Positions 1-12,886 of a stretch of DNA of 64,000 nucleotides are shown piece by piece. The position numbers and the translations under genes are program-made. The stretch is from Odontesthes bonariensis. Its lineage: Eukaryota > Chordata > Actinopteri > Atheriniformes > Atherinopsidae. How positions within the stretch are numbered: the stretch's first letter is position 1; every line of letters begins with the position of its first letter. The DNA lies in contig NC_134529.1 in assembly GCF_027942865.1 (NCBI RefSeq), forward strand, positions 22,670,467 through 22,734,466, read 5' to 3'. Below the pieces are notes generated by a model. It saw only the letters and a program-made list of their open reading frames with translations, made no database searches and was not told where the DNA came from.

Positions 1-1510
1 AAGACAAGCAGCCCAAGTATTAAACTGATCATGACATCACGCTAAAGACAGATAAGGCCTCTGAAGGCTTCCTTTTGACAGCACTTTATTCATCTGCAGC
101 CTTTTCATTAAGCTCTGGACATAATAGATGATCCATCGATTCTCTCTCTCTCCATCTCTGTGTCACTCTGTCTCTACTAGCATTTCCACCGCTGTCAAAA
201 ACTCGGCTACATCTCAGAGTTCTCGACAGCGGTGAGCAATCAAAAACAAACATTCATCTTGATTATAGTCCACTCTAAGCCCTGGGAACAAGATCGTTTT
301 TGTCTATTCATCATGTCACCGCCTTACAGGGGGAACTGTGCTGGGGTTGAATGCGAGATAGCAGCTCTATTCAAAGCTCTCCACTCCTGTTGTGTTTTCA
401 TGCTTAAGGTGAGAAAAGAATAAGGTCGGGCTCAAGAAAAAAAGGTGATAGGTGAGGGACAACGTGAAGTTTTATCCTGAAGCTGTCTTTGTTTGAATTG
501 TTGTGCATTTCAGCTGAACATCAAGGCACATCTGAGCTGTGGATACACTGCAGGGTCAAAGCTGCACTCACTTCCATACACCAGAGAGGGCCAAATCTTT
601 TACAGCTCTAGGTCTCAGTGTGAAGGGCCTCTGCAAGTCTTTTGTGGTTATATCACCTGTAGACACATTTCACAGCCACAATTTTAATATCTCAGCTGAC
701 CTTCCAGGTTTCTAAATGGATGCATTAGAGCCTAAATTTGAATAAAACTGGGACAAGTGGCAGCATCTATCCTGATTCGAGAGTGAGGCTGTTAATTAAG
801 TATACCATTGAGTTTTTTTTTACAAGATCTATATGGAGCGTTTTTTCTTTGAGTTCACAACTGCTAGCCCAATAACATTTTGAATTCAGTTCTGCCTTTT
901 AATTTTTTTTTAAATATTTTATTTAACTGTAGAACCATGAGCGAAAACAAAGGGTTTTTTCTCCTTGTGCTCTGATTTCCTCCAGCAGCGCAAAGACCTG
1001 CGTTATAAATTAATCATAGGATCATAGGTGTGAGTGTTTACATTTTCTGTCTTAGCCCTGTGATGGACTGGCACTGTCCTAGCTGGACTCCATATCTCGT
1101 ACCGTGGCAGCAGAGGACAAAGTGTGTACACTAAATGGATTAAAAAGAGTACCGTAAAGAGGCGGAGTCTCTGAAAACGTAAAGATGGGCTTATTCAGCA
1201 ATTTCCAAACACAGCATCCCAACCTTTTTGGAATTGGGTTTGTATTACATTCACAAAGACAAAAGAAAGTGGATAAATAAGAGAATATGCATACATTGGA
1301 ATTCTCATTTTCCAAACAAGCTAAAAGAATCTTACTTATTTGATTTCATACTCATGTCATGACTCACAATTAACGATTGATCGCGTAATCTCGATAGATT
1401 TAGATAATTGTGATCATTGTCATACTCGTGATCATAGATCATATTAATTTGCATGTTTTGTTCATTTGAAAATGTGGCAAATTACGTTTCATGCAGCAAA
1501 CACCATAGAA
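1..1510. other. Intergenic DNA, no gene seen
   Basis: Only short chance open frames occur here, none with recognisable domains or splice structure. Around 1200-1252 there is a short piece resembling the terminal repeat of the Tc1-like family that is better preserved at 16.0-17.6 kb (it reads 'cccaacctttttggaattgg'). Nothing else stands out. Confidence 0.6.
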
Positions 1511-2024
1511 CAGAGGTCTTCAACAGGGGGTCCGCGACCCCCAGGGGGTCCGCGGAGGTACTGCAGGGGGGTCGCGAAATCTTTGGTTGATTAGACGATT
1601 TTTTTTAAATTTAAAAAAAAATAATATATATATTTTTTTTTTTTCAGTTTTTTCTCACAAATTGTGTGCAAATGTGTGCCATTTGAGGATTCATTGTCCC
1701 ATCTACATGCATGTTTAAAGTTAAAATCTGTGGATTATTTGAATAGCTCAGTGTTGTATGCAAGATGTTTGTTTATAAATGGCAGTGGCACGGCCACCCT
1801 GTACCTTGCACATGTTTAAAATAAAAACATGAATATATTAACCTGTGTATTATTTGAATAGCTTAGTATTGAATGTACAATAACAGAGTAGCTATGTTTA
1901 TACACGGCACTAGGCCCCGTTAAATATAAAACACAATTGTATGCCATATAAATAGCAGGGGGTCCCTGCTCCAGCTCTTCATCAGTTTGGGGGTCCCTGG
2001 CCTGAAAAACGTTGAAGACCCCTG
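1511..2024. mobile_element. hAT-type non-autonomous DNA transposon with 8-bp target duplication
   Basis: The 514-bp element begins cagaggtcttcaac and ends gttgaagacccctg, which are imperfect terminal inverted repeats. It is flanked on both sides by the identical 8-bp duplication ccatagaa (1503-1510 and 2025-2032). Eight-base duplications and CAG...CTG termini are typical of the hAT superfamily. The GGGGTCC-rich ends are those of a very common fish repeat. No transposase is encoded, so it needed a helper in trans. Confidence 0.85.
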
Positions 2025-2907
2025 CCATAGAACAATGAAAACTGTAGATTCTGTTCATGCAAAACAAGTCTGCACACTGGAGCAGTGTTGAACTTTTTAA
2101 AAGATTGCTGTTTTATCCAAAGAAAGTGCATCATAGCTAATCAAATCAACACCTATAACATTACACAATATATTACAACCTGATTTATAGTGTAAAGTAA
2201 TGTGTAATTATAAAACAAAACTTTTTTGTAACAGCTGTATTATATAGGATATAAATTATGATAAACAACCTCGTGAATAAATGCAAGACTCCAGTTTATT
2301 AACATTTGTCAGAACTTGGGAATTGACATCTGTCTGCACCTAACACCCAATTCATGTTCAGCCAGGAACGAGGTGTGACACTACTCAGAAATTCACCGTG
2401 AATGGTTACAGACGTGTTTGTATTTTTTCCCAACAAAGGTTTTTGAGGATGGCAAGATGGCAAGCGGACATTTAATTAGCTTTTTTTTTTTATAACCCTT
2501 TAACTAAAATACAGCAATATCCCAGAAGAATTTTGCTAAAGATTGCGCCACTGAATCATGAATAATGCAAACCACCACTACATATTTGAGTCACCGTACT
2601 CAGAACGTATTTCTGTTTAATATTCACGTCCATATGTTGTGTTAAATACTGTGCGTAGTGTTAGGAATGGCCCAAAGGAAATTCTTACAGTTAATAACTC
2701 ACTCATAGTTGGATATTATGAATTGAAAAAAATGATATGGTCTTAATCAGTCTTTGATTAGACAATAGCTTATCACTGCAAGTGTTCTGGTTCATTTAGT
2801 GTGCCTGCATGTGTCAGAAAGTCATTTGGCAGTTGGATTTGAAAATGTATGTGAATGTGTTTTGAATTAATGACCAACGCTTTCTTTTTGTTGTGACCTG
2901 CTGGTGT

Positions 2908-2939
2908 TACTCATGCATTACTCATGCATTACTCATGCA
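2908..2939. repeat. Short tandem repeat, 11-bp unit x about 3
   Basis: The unit ttactcatgca is repeated head to tail almost without change. No associated feature was seen. Confidence 0.8.
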
Positions 2940-5900
2940 AAGGCAGTTAAACTGATAGCTGATCATTTGGATTTGTCATATACAAAAATACACAAAAAAA
3001 AACATAAAAAAATCACACATATGCGAAATACCTGTATCAAATAATTTTTCTTTAGTTCACTATTGTTGTCTGAAAGATTAGGATGATGTATCATCCTAAT
3101 TTACGTCATCCTAACACATGAATCTTTAGTCTGACTGCCTCCATCAGACATATCATAGTCAGGGAGTGCTATGTATACACTGAATGAGGATGTATGTGTG
3201 CGCATGGATGTCTCTAACCATCCAGCAGCAATTTCATTAAAGTGATGGCTCAGCCACACACCTCCAAGCTGCGGGTGTAAAAAAAACAAAAAAAAAACAG
3301 CAAACATAAAATATCAAGATTCTGAGAGGCTGATTCTATATGACAGAGAATGATAATGAAAGGCAGCTGCTGTGCTACCACTGACCTGGATTGATACAGT
3401 ACAAAGTGAGACACAGAGTCAGTCAAACCTCCACCGCAGCGGGTTCTCTGCTGAAACTCCCAACGTCTAATCTCATTTGTCAACAGCAAAGACAGACTTA
3501 GGTTTTAGGGTCACGGCGACGAACAAAACGTTCAGACATGAACGTGAACAGGATGGCTTTACACACGGAACCAGCATGTAGCACGTGTTTCTGTGTGCGA
3601 GCACGGACGCATAGGTCAGCACAGCCAGTGAGTGATGTGCTTTGGACTGTCAGCGTGGCTTACAGTAATAAGACATCACAACCAAATGCGCTGTGTACCG
3701 AAACGCTGTCAGTTGATGTGAGTTTATCCACTGTCTGCACAGAGGCATCCACATAAAAGGTGTTACATTTCTCTGGGTGCATATCTGTTTTTGTGTGGGG
3801 AGCCAGACACGAACAATAAACATGATCAGCTTCCTTATTGTTTGTCTTTGATGCAGAAGCAGCTGCCTTCTGTCAACCTGGCTTCTGCCTCTTCTTCTTT
3901 GCCGGCTCCGATGCACATTTAACAAGGTTATGCCCACTCGTTCAGTATGTTAAGTGGAAGCCACTCTGCTGGGGGCTGTGTACTCAGTGGACTTTATCAT
4001 TGACTCTTGTGTTCCAAACCGCGGGACTTTGCTCTTGATGCATCAATGTCTTCCCTGCTCATTACGATGCGCAGCCTTGGGCACAGAAGTATCTTAGAAT
4101 TTGAGAAACACACCTTAAAACAGAATCATAAACTATCTCTGCTATGATTTTAAAGTCTAACCTTAGATCTTTGAAAATAAACACTATATATGAATTAGGT
4201 GCTAAGCTGTGATAGAAGGTTTTTTTCTGGAGCACACACAGAGTAAAGCTTCAATTCTTGCTGTTTACACTGCCAAAGTAAAAAAAAAAAAGAAGAAAAA
4301 TCCCCTCTTTTCGGGTAGATTCCCCCCTCAATGTGTTTTCTCTGGCTGAGACTGTGGCACAGATAACACACAGATGAGAGCGGGTGATAGGACATTGAGC
4401 CTTTCTATGACCTTCTAAGCATTCAGCTCGTTTGACTTTGATGTGTAAAGTAGACCAACGAATGGAGGAGCGGCTGTGCTTTAATTTTGCTCTAAATTTA
4501 CAAACCGGGATGAGAGGAGCATTAAGTGAACAATAGCAAGGTGCAAGGGAACTGTAGTCCCGCTCTCGTGACACAACAGTGCCACCTACTGTTGTCTGTG
4601 CATCATCAGGAAATGAGACCCTTCCTGTATCTGATGTGTGACTCGCTGCCTCTGTCTGTTCAGCTCATGAAATATGAACTGCAAATCTGCACATTCACAC
4701 TTCTGTGGCTCAAAGCTGACAAGAAGAGCTTTAGCCATTTGACTACAGTCAGTAGTTATTATTAGTGATAAAGTCCCCCATTTGTACATAGTCCACATAG
4801 GCATGAGCGGTTCGCAGGAAAACAATGGGTATGTGTAATGTATTTACATATTAGAATATTTTCAGCTATAGGTTCACATTAGAAGCATTTAACCTCAGAG
4901 AAACACAGCTGATATTTCAGAGATTACAAGTTACACAATAATACGGCTGCTACATATGACACAATTAGAACTGTTTATAGTCTTTATTACTTAGAAGTTT
5001 TGTATTTTAGTGACGTTCACTTTCAGGATATCGAGTAGTGCAGGGTGCACGTCATAAGCTCTTATTTTTCTGTCAGCATTGAGTACATCCATTTTTTATT
5101 CCTATCTGATGTGCATCACTTTCAGTAGTCTTTGTTTTTTTCTGGCATGATGAAAGCATGACCTCCTCTGCCTCTGGCTGACTAATGCTTGTTGTCTTTG
5201 TTGCAGGGGTTGGTTAGATCTGGGCATGAGACATGGGGTATGGTCGAACAATAGAAGATTACCTCCTTTTTTTTCTACTAAGATCTTTTCCTTGACCTGG
5301 TTGGAAAACATGGTGGGGTTAAGGAGAGATGGGAGAAGATGATACACTGCAATGTGGGTCCGAAGCACTCGTTCTCAAGACTGGTCAATTAAAAAGGAAA
5401 GAGAAAACACAAAAGTGAAAGATATTGTTATCCCAGGCTGCTCACTTTCCGTTTCCTCTCCTCATATCAATCAAAGTTAGTATGACTGGATAAAAATAAT
5501 CAAGCTTCTCTTAGAAAGTTGTGCCCGCAAAGAAATTGTCAGAATCATCTCCTTTTCTTTGTGAAGAATAGTAAGGGAGATATTAAGCAAACTATTGATG
5601 ATCTCTTAATTAGAATTTAAAGAATTTAAGCAGCTCTTATCATGAATCTTGTCAAGCAAAGAAGACTGTTCGGCCAGATCATGGGAATTGCTTAGAATTA
5701 GGGTTAGCCAGTCACAGCCAGAGTGGGTCAGGTCATGCTTTTCTCATGTCACCCACGGCTTACTTTCCTTATCACTTTTCCATAAATAATAATGCAACAA
5801 AAATATGCCCCCTGGAAAATGTCATAGATTACTATCAAACAATGGAGCACACTACCCAAAAATAACAAGAAAATCTTTTCAGAAGTGCAAATGAACTCTT

Positions 5901-7736
5901 GATGCTTCAGCTAATCAGCTTTTCCAACAGACCATTTACAGAAGCGGCTACTGGCCCATAAAATTACAAGGTGAGAGAATAGTTTGAACTGTTGTCCAAT
6001 TTTCAAGAGTGGATAAAGAATAAGGACTCATTCATTGACAAGGCATAATTATAAAGTCTGCTCACCCTTCACTTTCTGGGCCATTGATTTAAAAAATATG
6101 CACCCTTTCTGTGGCTAATGTTAATTTCATGATTATGCTTATTGCCTGAAATCAAGCAGAAGTTGAATGACAATGTTCAAAGGGTTAGGATTGCTACTGG
6201 TACATCTTCTGCAAACCACGTATTACAAAGTAATCTAACAAGTCATTGTTTAGAAAAGAGTTCAAAATCTGCTGGGGAGGTTGCCAAGAAAAAGAAAAAA
6301 CAGAGACAGAGGTTATATTTCTAATTAACTAGGCCCCACTGCGTCCTAATTTAAGGTGTTCAAAATGCATTTAAAATGATCTTTGTCCTCCAAAGACTAA
6401 TAAGAAATATGCAGAGGTAAAGAATAAACTCCTCTAAATGTCCATAGCTATATGTTTGCAAGTAAATGTAACATTAAAAGTGCAAGGAACGCAGAAAAGT
6501 AATTTAGAATACTCAGATATATGTGTGTGGTTCAGTGACTGTCAAAAGCCTCTTTGCAACTTTCAAGCTGTTTTGGTACCAGACTTTTCAAATTGGGTGT
6601 CATTTTCCTCATGAACCAATGTTTCTGTAACACATAGGAATTCATGTCAAAACAAGCAGAATAAAATATGTCGTCTCACTCCCAATCTTTGCCACAATTC
6701 CTGCTAACATCTGTTTAAATCACCAAAAAATCCTTTTTCTTCCCTGTATAGTATCATGTAACGACAGTAGGAAAGTGTTTTATCAGACATCTATGTTTAT
6801 TCCCTGTGTTTTCATATGGACACTAGAAAAAATATCCAGTGAAGGTTGATCATCCTTAAAATTCCCTAAACTAATCTTTTGGGTCACTTGTGGGGAAACA
6901 AGCAGGACCAGCTCATTAGCAAAACATTGTCTGTTTAGCACTTGAGTTGGCTAACATGTTAGCATACACATTGAGTAAATCTAGAGCAAGACTTATTTTA
7001 ATGTGAAGCGGTGCTGCTGCTGCAAATGAATAATAGTTACTTTCATTCTAAGTTTTGGGTTCCACCAACTCCTGACACTTTGGGTACTTAGCGCTCCACT
7101 TGCAAGTTGCTAACTGTATCTGTCATTTTATTGTGCACTAACAGTGTACGTGGTTTAGCTAGAAAAGACACTGAAACAGTCAAAATAAACAAACAGAGGC
7201 GAATATAAAAATTTCGGATGCTGCATTGAGGTGAGGGAGAAGCATTTCAGTGTCACAAGTCTTTCAAAAAGTTTGCACACTTCTCTGGAACTTTCGCTGG
7301 TGTGTGAACAAAGAGAATTGATAAGGCAGTGCCTCTTTAGATCACGGTTGTTAATGTCTGTTTTGACTGCCATGCATGTGTTGAATATCAGAACATATGA
7401 TTTGTGATGAGTAAAACCTGAGTTATCTCCTCAATGCTTGTTTTTTGTGTTTAAGAGTCATTCTCATAGCTTTACATAACATTTTCTAGTCTTTAGTTGC
7501 CACTCTCTGACCTTATATCAAACTGGTTCAAAACAGTTCTATTCAAAATGAGCATATAATTTCAATATTTCAACATGATATTTTAGTATCCCAGCTTTTT
7601 TATCTTATTTCTTTTTATTTAGTTATACAGTCACATTGACAATGAACGGTGTGACTTACATGCCAGCCATAATCAATAGACTAAGCCCCAGAATGACAGC
7701 AGTCTTACCAGAATGTCAATTGAACAGCTTGCTGAA

Positions 7737-7740
<4 letters not shown>

Positions 7741-7768
<28 letters not shown>
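7741..7768. repeat. (TA)n microsatellite
   Basis: An uninterrupted alternating A/T run of about 28 bp. Confidence 0.9.
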
Positions 7769-7771
<3 letters not shown>

Positions 7772-10569
7772 TATAGTAAAGCAGTAAGCTTCTTCATTGT
7801 TCAAGAAAAAAGTCAAGTGTGATGACACCATATGGGACATGAACAAAAAGAATTTATTAAACAGTTCTTTTTTCTTTAGATCACAACAGTGTCTGCACTG
7901 ACTGTCATGTTTGTATTGAACACTGGAATACATAAAGTGTGATGACAAAACCTGGGAACAGCCAGTTATCGGTTCATGTTTTTCACATTTCATTCCACCC
8001 CTGTCTGCCAGTCAGTCCCTCTGTAGTGAGACGCTTGTCCTCCTCCCGTCACATCTACAGAAAGAGCCGCCTTCTGAGAGCAGCAGACTAAAATAACTGG
8101 CGTTAGGTCTCACACATCCCAAACACGACGGGAAATGCATTATAGATGCCCACTTCACCATGTGTCACATCACGTCTTGATTTGCATGCGTACCACGCAT
8201 TTGATCTTCTGCAAGCAGGAATCACACAAAGAGCAGAGAGATTCAGCAGGAGAAGGAGAGTCGTGGAGCTCGGCTCGAACGAACGCGTCTTTGTGTGGAG
8301 GCTCAAAAATAATGTTGAGTTTGTTAAGTTTTGCAGAGCGAAGAGATGTGTGTCATTTTAGCCTGTTTAATTGAACTGCAGGGTATACTTTGCAATTAAA
8401 AGGTACTTTTATGATGTACATTCCAACACAAAATTCAAATATTTGCAATAAGGTGCATGTAACACATAGCTGTGATTACTCTAAATACATCTACGCTTTT
8501 GTGAATACACACAAGCTATTTGATTTATCTATATTAGTAAACGCAGCTCATCGGCCACTCCTCAATGTCGGAGGGAGGATTGTGTTCTAACCATTGTGTT
8601 TTAAGAGCAGGTACTTCCTTACAAGCCACAGAGACAAAATAAACAGAAAAATATGTGAATGATAGCAGCAGAACAAGATTAAAAAAAAACAGTGTCTTAG
8701 CTGCAAAGTAGGGCCTGAAGGTTTTCCCTGCTCAGCCTACTACATTATTCCTGCATGTTTCTCAACGTTGAACCCTAATCATATGCTAATTTATAGACTA
8801 ATTTATAGTTTTCTTCATGTTGATATAATCTTGGTATTGGTTATTTCATTTTGTGCAGCTATATCATTCCACATCTTTCCAGTAATCAGAATAATCAGGT
8901 TTTCTCCAGCAGATGGAAGGATTTACAAACAAACAATGAGCTGGAAAGAAGTTTTGCTTTGACAAGCAGCCAGCGTACTTAAGAATGTACTATGCGTGTG
9001 TGATATGGACAGTAGACTTAATGAAATCTAAGGTTTAAATCTGCTTAGTTTTTCACTTACAACAACTTATTTCTCTTTGGCTAAAGAGCAAGCAACAGTT
9101 AAGTGATTATGGTGGCTTTAGAAATAATACAACTGTTTGGTGGAATGAAGGGGAAATGATACCCAGCAGCCTGGTTTACTGGCTTTTTTGCTTCAGTTGC
9201 TTTGGCAGGTTTAACTGAAAACCACATGCTGGTTCCAAAAAGCATTTGGTTGTGTTTACTTTCAGAGACATTTAAGTGTGTTTTTACGTTCCATGAAAGT
9301 TGCGCACACTGAATTGTGCGTTTGCCTGACATGGCAGGGCCATGCTGGTTGGATGCAACCTCACTGGATTTTTACTCCACCATCTAGATAAAACAGTTTG
9401 AGTGAAAAGGGAGCACTTCACACTGCATCTTGTCCAGTTGGATAAAAGTAAACATGAAACACCGAGCTGTGACGCCTATGCTGAACTCAACACACGCATC
9501 TGATAAAAAAGAAGCTGAGCACAAGAAGGATCACCCTAACTCATTGTTTTAGGAAGTACACAAGCACAGGCCACACTAATTAGCAGCTAACTGCCAAACA
9601 AACTATAGTATTACTGTGTGATATAATGCGGTTCTTTCTGTTTCAGCCATTTTGCACTTTGACAGCAATGCTACACCAAGATGGGTGGGTGTCTGCTGAG
9701 AAACACCAGCAGCTCAAACAAATTTCAAGAGTTTGCTCATTGATTTGTCATGCCACTCACAAAATAAATGATCTAAGTGAAATAACAGGAAGATAAAATA
9801 GCTAACTCAGATAATACCAACATATGTTAGCTTACAAAGCAGGGTCCTCAGAGTTCTCAGCAAAACCTGTTAATGGTCAGCAGAAGGGACAGATTGGGAC
9901 TTCTAAAGAACTACCCACCCGAACCTCTCATTCACACTTATCTTACTGATGTTCTTCGCAAAAGCCAGAGTTTGTGTGGGCGATGATAGGGACACAAAGT
10001 GACAAAGTGTATGTGTACCGATTGTGTAAAACAATCTACAGCAGCTCCACTGTTGACAGGTCAAAGGGCGAAGAGTCATGTGAGGCTGATGGCCATCAGG
10101 TTGCACATCCTGTCTCCACTGTGGTCAAAACTTTTCTGCTACTTAACAGTTAAACTGCAGGGATTAAAGTGTTTTCTTCATGCTGATCCTGGCAGGATCT
10201 GTAATGTAGAAATACTGAAAAGACCAAAACTCATTTGTAAGTCGTGACCAAGTTGGGAATATTAATCTAGTCATACTTGTTCATATTTTTACTGAACGAA
10301 TTATGTATTTAAAGTCACGTTTTAAAAATCCTTGTGATAAAGGCCCGGAAGGGCCAACAAGTTGGTTTGTTTATTAAAATGTGTACAGTGTGTGAAATTT
10401 CTCTTTTCTGATGCTGTTTCTTTTCCATATTTTTACACTATAGACACTCCTGTATTTCCTTTTTTTTTTTTTTTTAAAGTAAAAGAGAACCACGCTACAC
10501 AAAACCACTGACACAGTTCTTCATAATTTATGTTCCTTTTACGAGACTTTTGGAGACAAAAAAAAAGAA

Positions 10570-11115
10570 CTCCTGAAATGACAGAAATACACTTTTGTGG
10601 ATGGACAGAATCCTCTTGGAGCAACCTCCTTGTGTGCATGTGCACCTTAACAAGGCTGAAGGGTTGATGGTCTTGCCCATGAAGAGGATGCTTCTCCTGG
10701 GGTTCTCCAAAATGACAACCAACAGTGGTCTGATTGATTATGGCAAACTCCGTGCAATACATGCAAAGATAGTCGTGGCTGGGGTATCTGTCCCCATCTC
10801 AGTGACACTCAGCATAGCCTTTGTGTAAAAGAAAAAGATGGGGCAGCCGACACCAAGATGAAAGAAATCATCATGCGGTGGAGTAGGGAAAGTCATATCT
10901 TGTCCTATGAAATGACAAAGGAAAAATATCTTAGAGACTTTTGTCTTGACCTTGTCCGATATGTCTGAGCAGTGTCCCCGAAAGCCATGATTATGCTCAT
11001 TTCTTACAATGTGTCTTGTTTCAGTCAAGGCCGATGATCAACATTAACATCCACTTTAGTGAAATTGCTAGTCACGTCAGAGAGTTAGCTGACAGTTTAC
11101 TTAGATATTAACGAG
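10570..11115 (-). pseudogene. Alpha-1-antitrypsin-like serpin pseudogene remnant
   Basis: On the minus strand this matches the serpin gene at 12.9-14.5 kb in several pieces. A short 3'-UTR-like stretch lies at about 10570-10595. The last coding exon, covering hinge, reactive loop and C-terminus, lies at about 10640-10822 and still contains the string for LFMGK written as decayed codons. Part of the penultimate exon is at about 10925-11018. The promoter and first untranslated exon are at about 11037-11115. The two exons that encode most of the serpin fold are missing: the promoter/5'UTR homology runs almost directly into the penultimate exon, which implies an internal deletion. The remaining exons carry frame changes and the expected splice sites are poor, so no serpin can be made. 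It is a dead third copy in the tandem array. Confidence 0.8.
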
Positions 11116-11591
11116 AACCTTGTTTTTTTCCTCTTGTGCTCACTTCTCTTCTGGCAAGGCTGTCTTTGCTCATACAATACAACCCATTTAAGTGAGTCAG
11201 TAAATGTAAGGAACCACAGATAAATCGGTGTGCATCCGGTTAAGAAAGAAAAAAAAAAATCCTGTTGTACACACTCAAGGCTGTGAAGGCCAGCACATAA
11301 TTACGGAAAAATAAATTAATCAGACAGCAAAAATGTGCTTTTGATAAAAAAATATTGACATTTGCAATAATTTCCTTTTCATCTTTTAAAAAATTCACAG
11401 TGACCTATTTTCATCTGAACCGAATAATTGTATATGTGGTTGTATTTCATACAGACATCTGTACATTTAGGCACAAGTTCTAAAAGGAGAAGAAAGCCTC
11501 GGGGAAAATACAAGAAGGCAGAGTGGTTTTGCATTTAACTGCTGAAATAAGAATTTACTTGAAAAAGGTTACAGCATATGTTTCTCAGAAC

Positions 11592-12560
11592 CAGTGTTGG
11601 GATTAACGGCGTTTAAGTATAACGGCGTTATTTTTCCAGTAACGGAGTAATCTAATTAATTACTTTTCCCATCGTTACAACGCCGTTGTCGTTACTGAGA
11701 ATATAAAGTGGCGCGTTATTACAATTTGGTTGTAGGCTTTCTGCTACACATCAGCTGCATGCTGCCTGGAGAGAGCAGGGGTGGGGATGATGACACCGTT
11801 GCAAATACGATGATGATTGGCTGTGTGGGCGGATGTCCTGCCCACGCTGTCTCACTGCAAGTGCTGACGACTACTACTAAACACACACAAGACAGCGACA
11901 ATGGCGACGAGCCAGGGAAGTTCAAAGGAAGCGTTCTCTAACTGGAAGTACCGGCACTACTTCTCACTCGTGGATATGAAAGGCAAGAATGTGTATGTAA
12001 CATGGACGCTATGCCCAGGGAAAAAAGCTTTATCCACGTCTGCCTCAAGCAACTCAAATCTAATGAAGCACCTTACATCAACCCTTGCAAATATGACACT
12101 TGTTGCTTCTGCAGCTGCTAACCCAAGTCCAAATGCAGCTAGCGTGAGCCCCAGCGAAGGAGACGGAGCCACTCGAAAACAAACAACACTCGATTTTTTG
12201 GGTCAGAAACAGGTGACCACCATCACCATTTTATATTCAATATAAAATATTTATGTTTTTATTTCTATGCATCATATGACAGGCTGCAATCTATTGACTT
12301 CAAATAAATACCGAATGTTCTAAATTAATGGATATAGTGTTTTTATTCTTCAATCAGTTAATATAAACATATTTGAGGTTAAAGATGTTATAGAACGTAA
12401 CAGCGTTATAGAACATAAAAAAATAACTCTACAGTTACTTTGCTGAGTAACTAATTACTTTTACAATGTGGTAACTGAGTTACTAACTCTATTACTTTTT
12501 GGGAGCAGTAACTAGTAACTGTAACTAATTACTTTTTTAAAAGTAACTTGACCAACACTG
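11592..12560 (+). mobile_element. hAT DNA transposon, internally deleted, with BED-finger fragment
   Basis: The element is 969 bp long. Its ends are inverted (cagtgttggg... and ...accaacactg) and it is flanked by a perfect 8-bp duplication, ctcagaac (11584-11591 and 12561-12568). Both subterminal regions are rich in 'taactaattactttt'-like words, a common fish hAT family. Inside, an open frame at 11901-12245 encodes the N-terminal part of a BED-zinc-finger transposase: it has a W..YF motif, a Leu-Cys-x-Gly knuckle, a Ser-rich SNLMKHL helix and a TTLDFL segment. The catalytic hAT domain is absent. One expected finger cysteine appears to be Trp, so even the finger looks damaged. The element sits between the serpin pseudogene and the first intact serpin. 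Confidence 0.85.
11901..12245 (+). pseudogene. Truncated hAT transposase N-terminus (BED finger)
   Basis: An open frame of 114 codons lies inside the hAT element and begins MATSQGSSKEAFSNWKYRHY. It resembles the start of ZBED-like hAT transposases: aromatic residues before a CxxC...HxxxH-type finger, then a low-complexity Ala/Ser stretch and TTLDFLGQKQ. The first cysteine of the finger seems replaced (VTWTLC instead of V.C.LC). It ends with no catalytic domain. I regard it as transposon debris, not a host gene. Confidence 0.7.
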
Positions 12561-12886
12561 CTCAGAACGTTAGGGAGTATTGGTGCCTTCTCAGATGTGC
12601 ATGTTACCAATGCACCAACACAATCACTCCTCTGTTCTTACAATACAGGGGCAATCCTGTGTTATCTTTTTCAATTCAAGAGAAACACACAATCACTCAG
12701 AAAGCTCTTGAACAAGATGCTCTTTAATCAGGTTCTGTAGACCAGGAGCAACTCTCCTGGAATGACACAAGTAACAAGTATTGCGAGTACACGACAGCAT
12801 CAGTATGATGACTAAAGAATCAATGATTTTGATTATGACAGGGTCATCTTGGCAAAATCTTTGAACTTGATACTCCCTAATCACCT

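Larger units (their letters stand above)
2025..10569. other. Intergenic DNA, no gene seen
   Basis: About 8.5 kb with only short unconvincing open frames on both strands. Visible structure is limited to three tandem copies of an 11-bp unit (ttactcatgca) near 2908-2939 and a TA dinucleotide run at 7741-7768. A somewhat GC-richer patch at about 8.0-8.35 kb could be regulatory, but nothing in it can be assigned. Distant exons of a neighbouring gene or conserved enhancers cannot be excluded without comparison to other fish. Confidence 0.5.

Noticed and set aside
7500-7600. Possible scrap of the Tc1-like family ('ttcaaaatgagcatataatt')
   Set aside because: Too short and AT-rich to separate from chance by eye.
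232-9332. Numerous 60-110-codon open frames on both strands in the first 10 kb
   Set aside because: None has a recognisable domain, splice-consistent neighbours or biased composition. Their number fits chance in AT-rich DNA.
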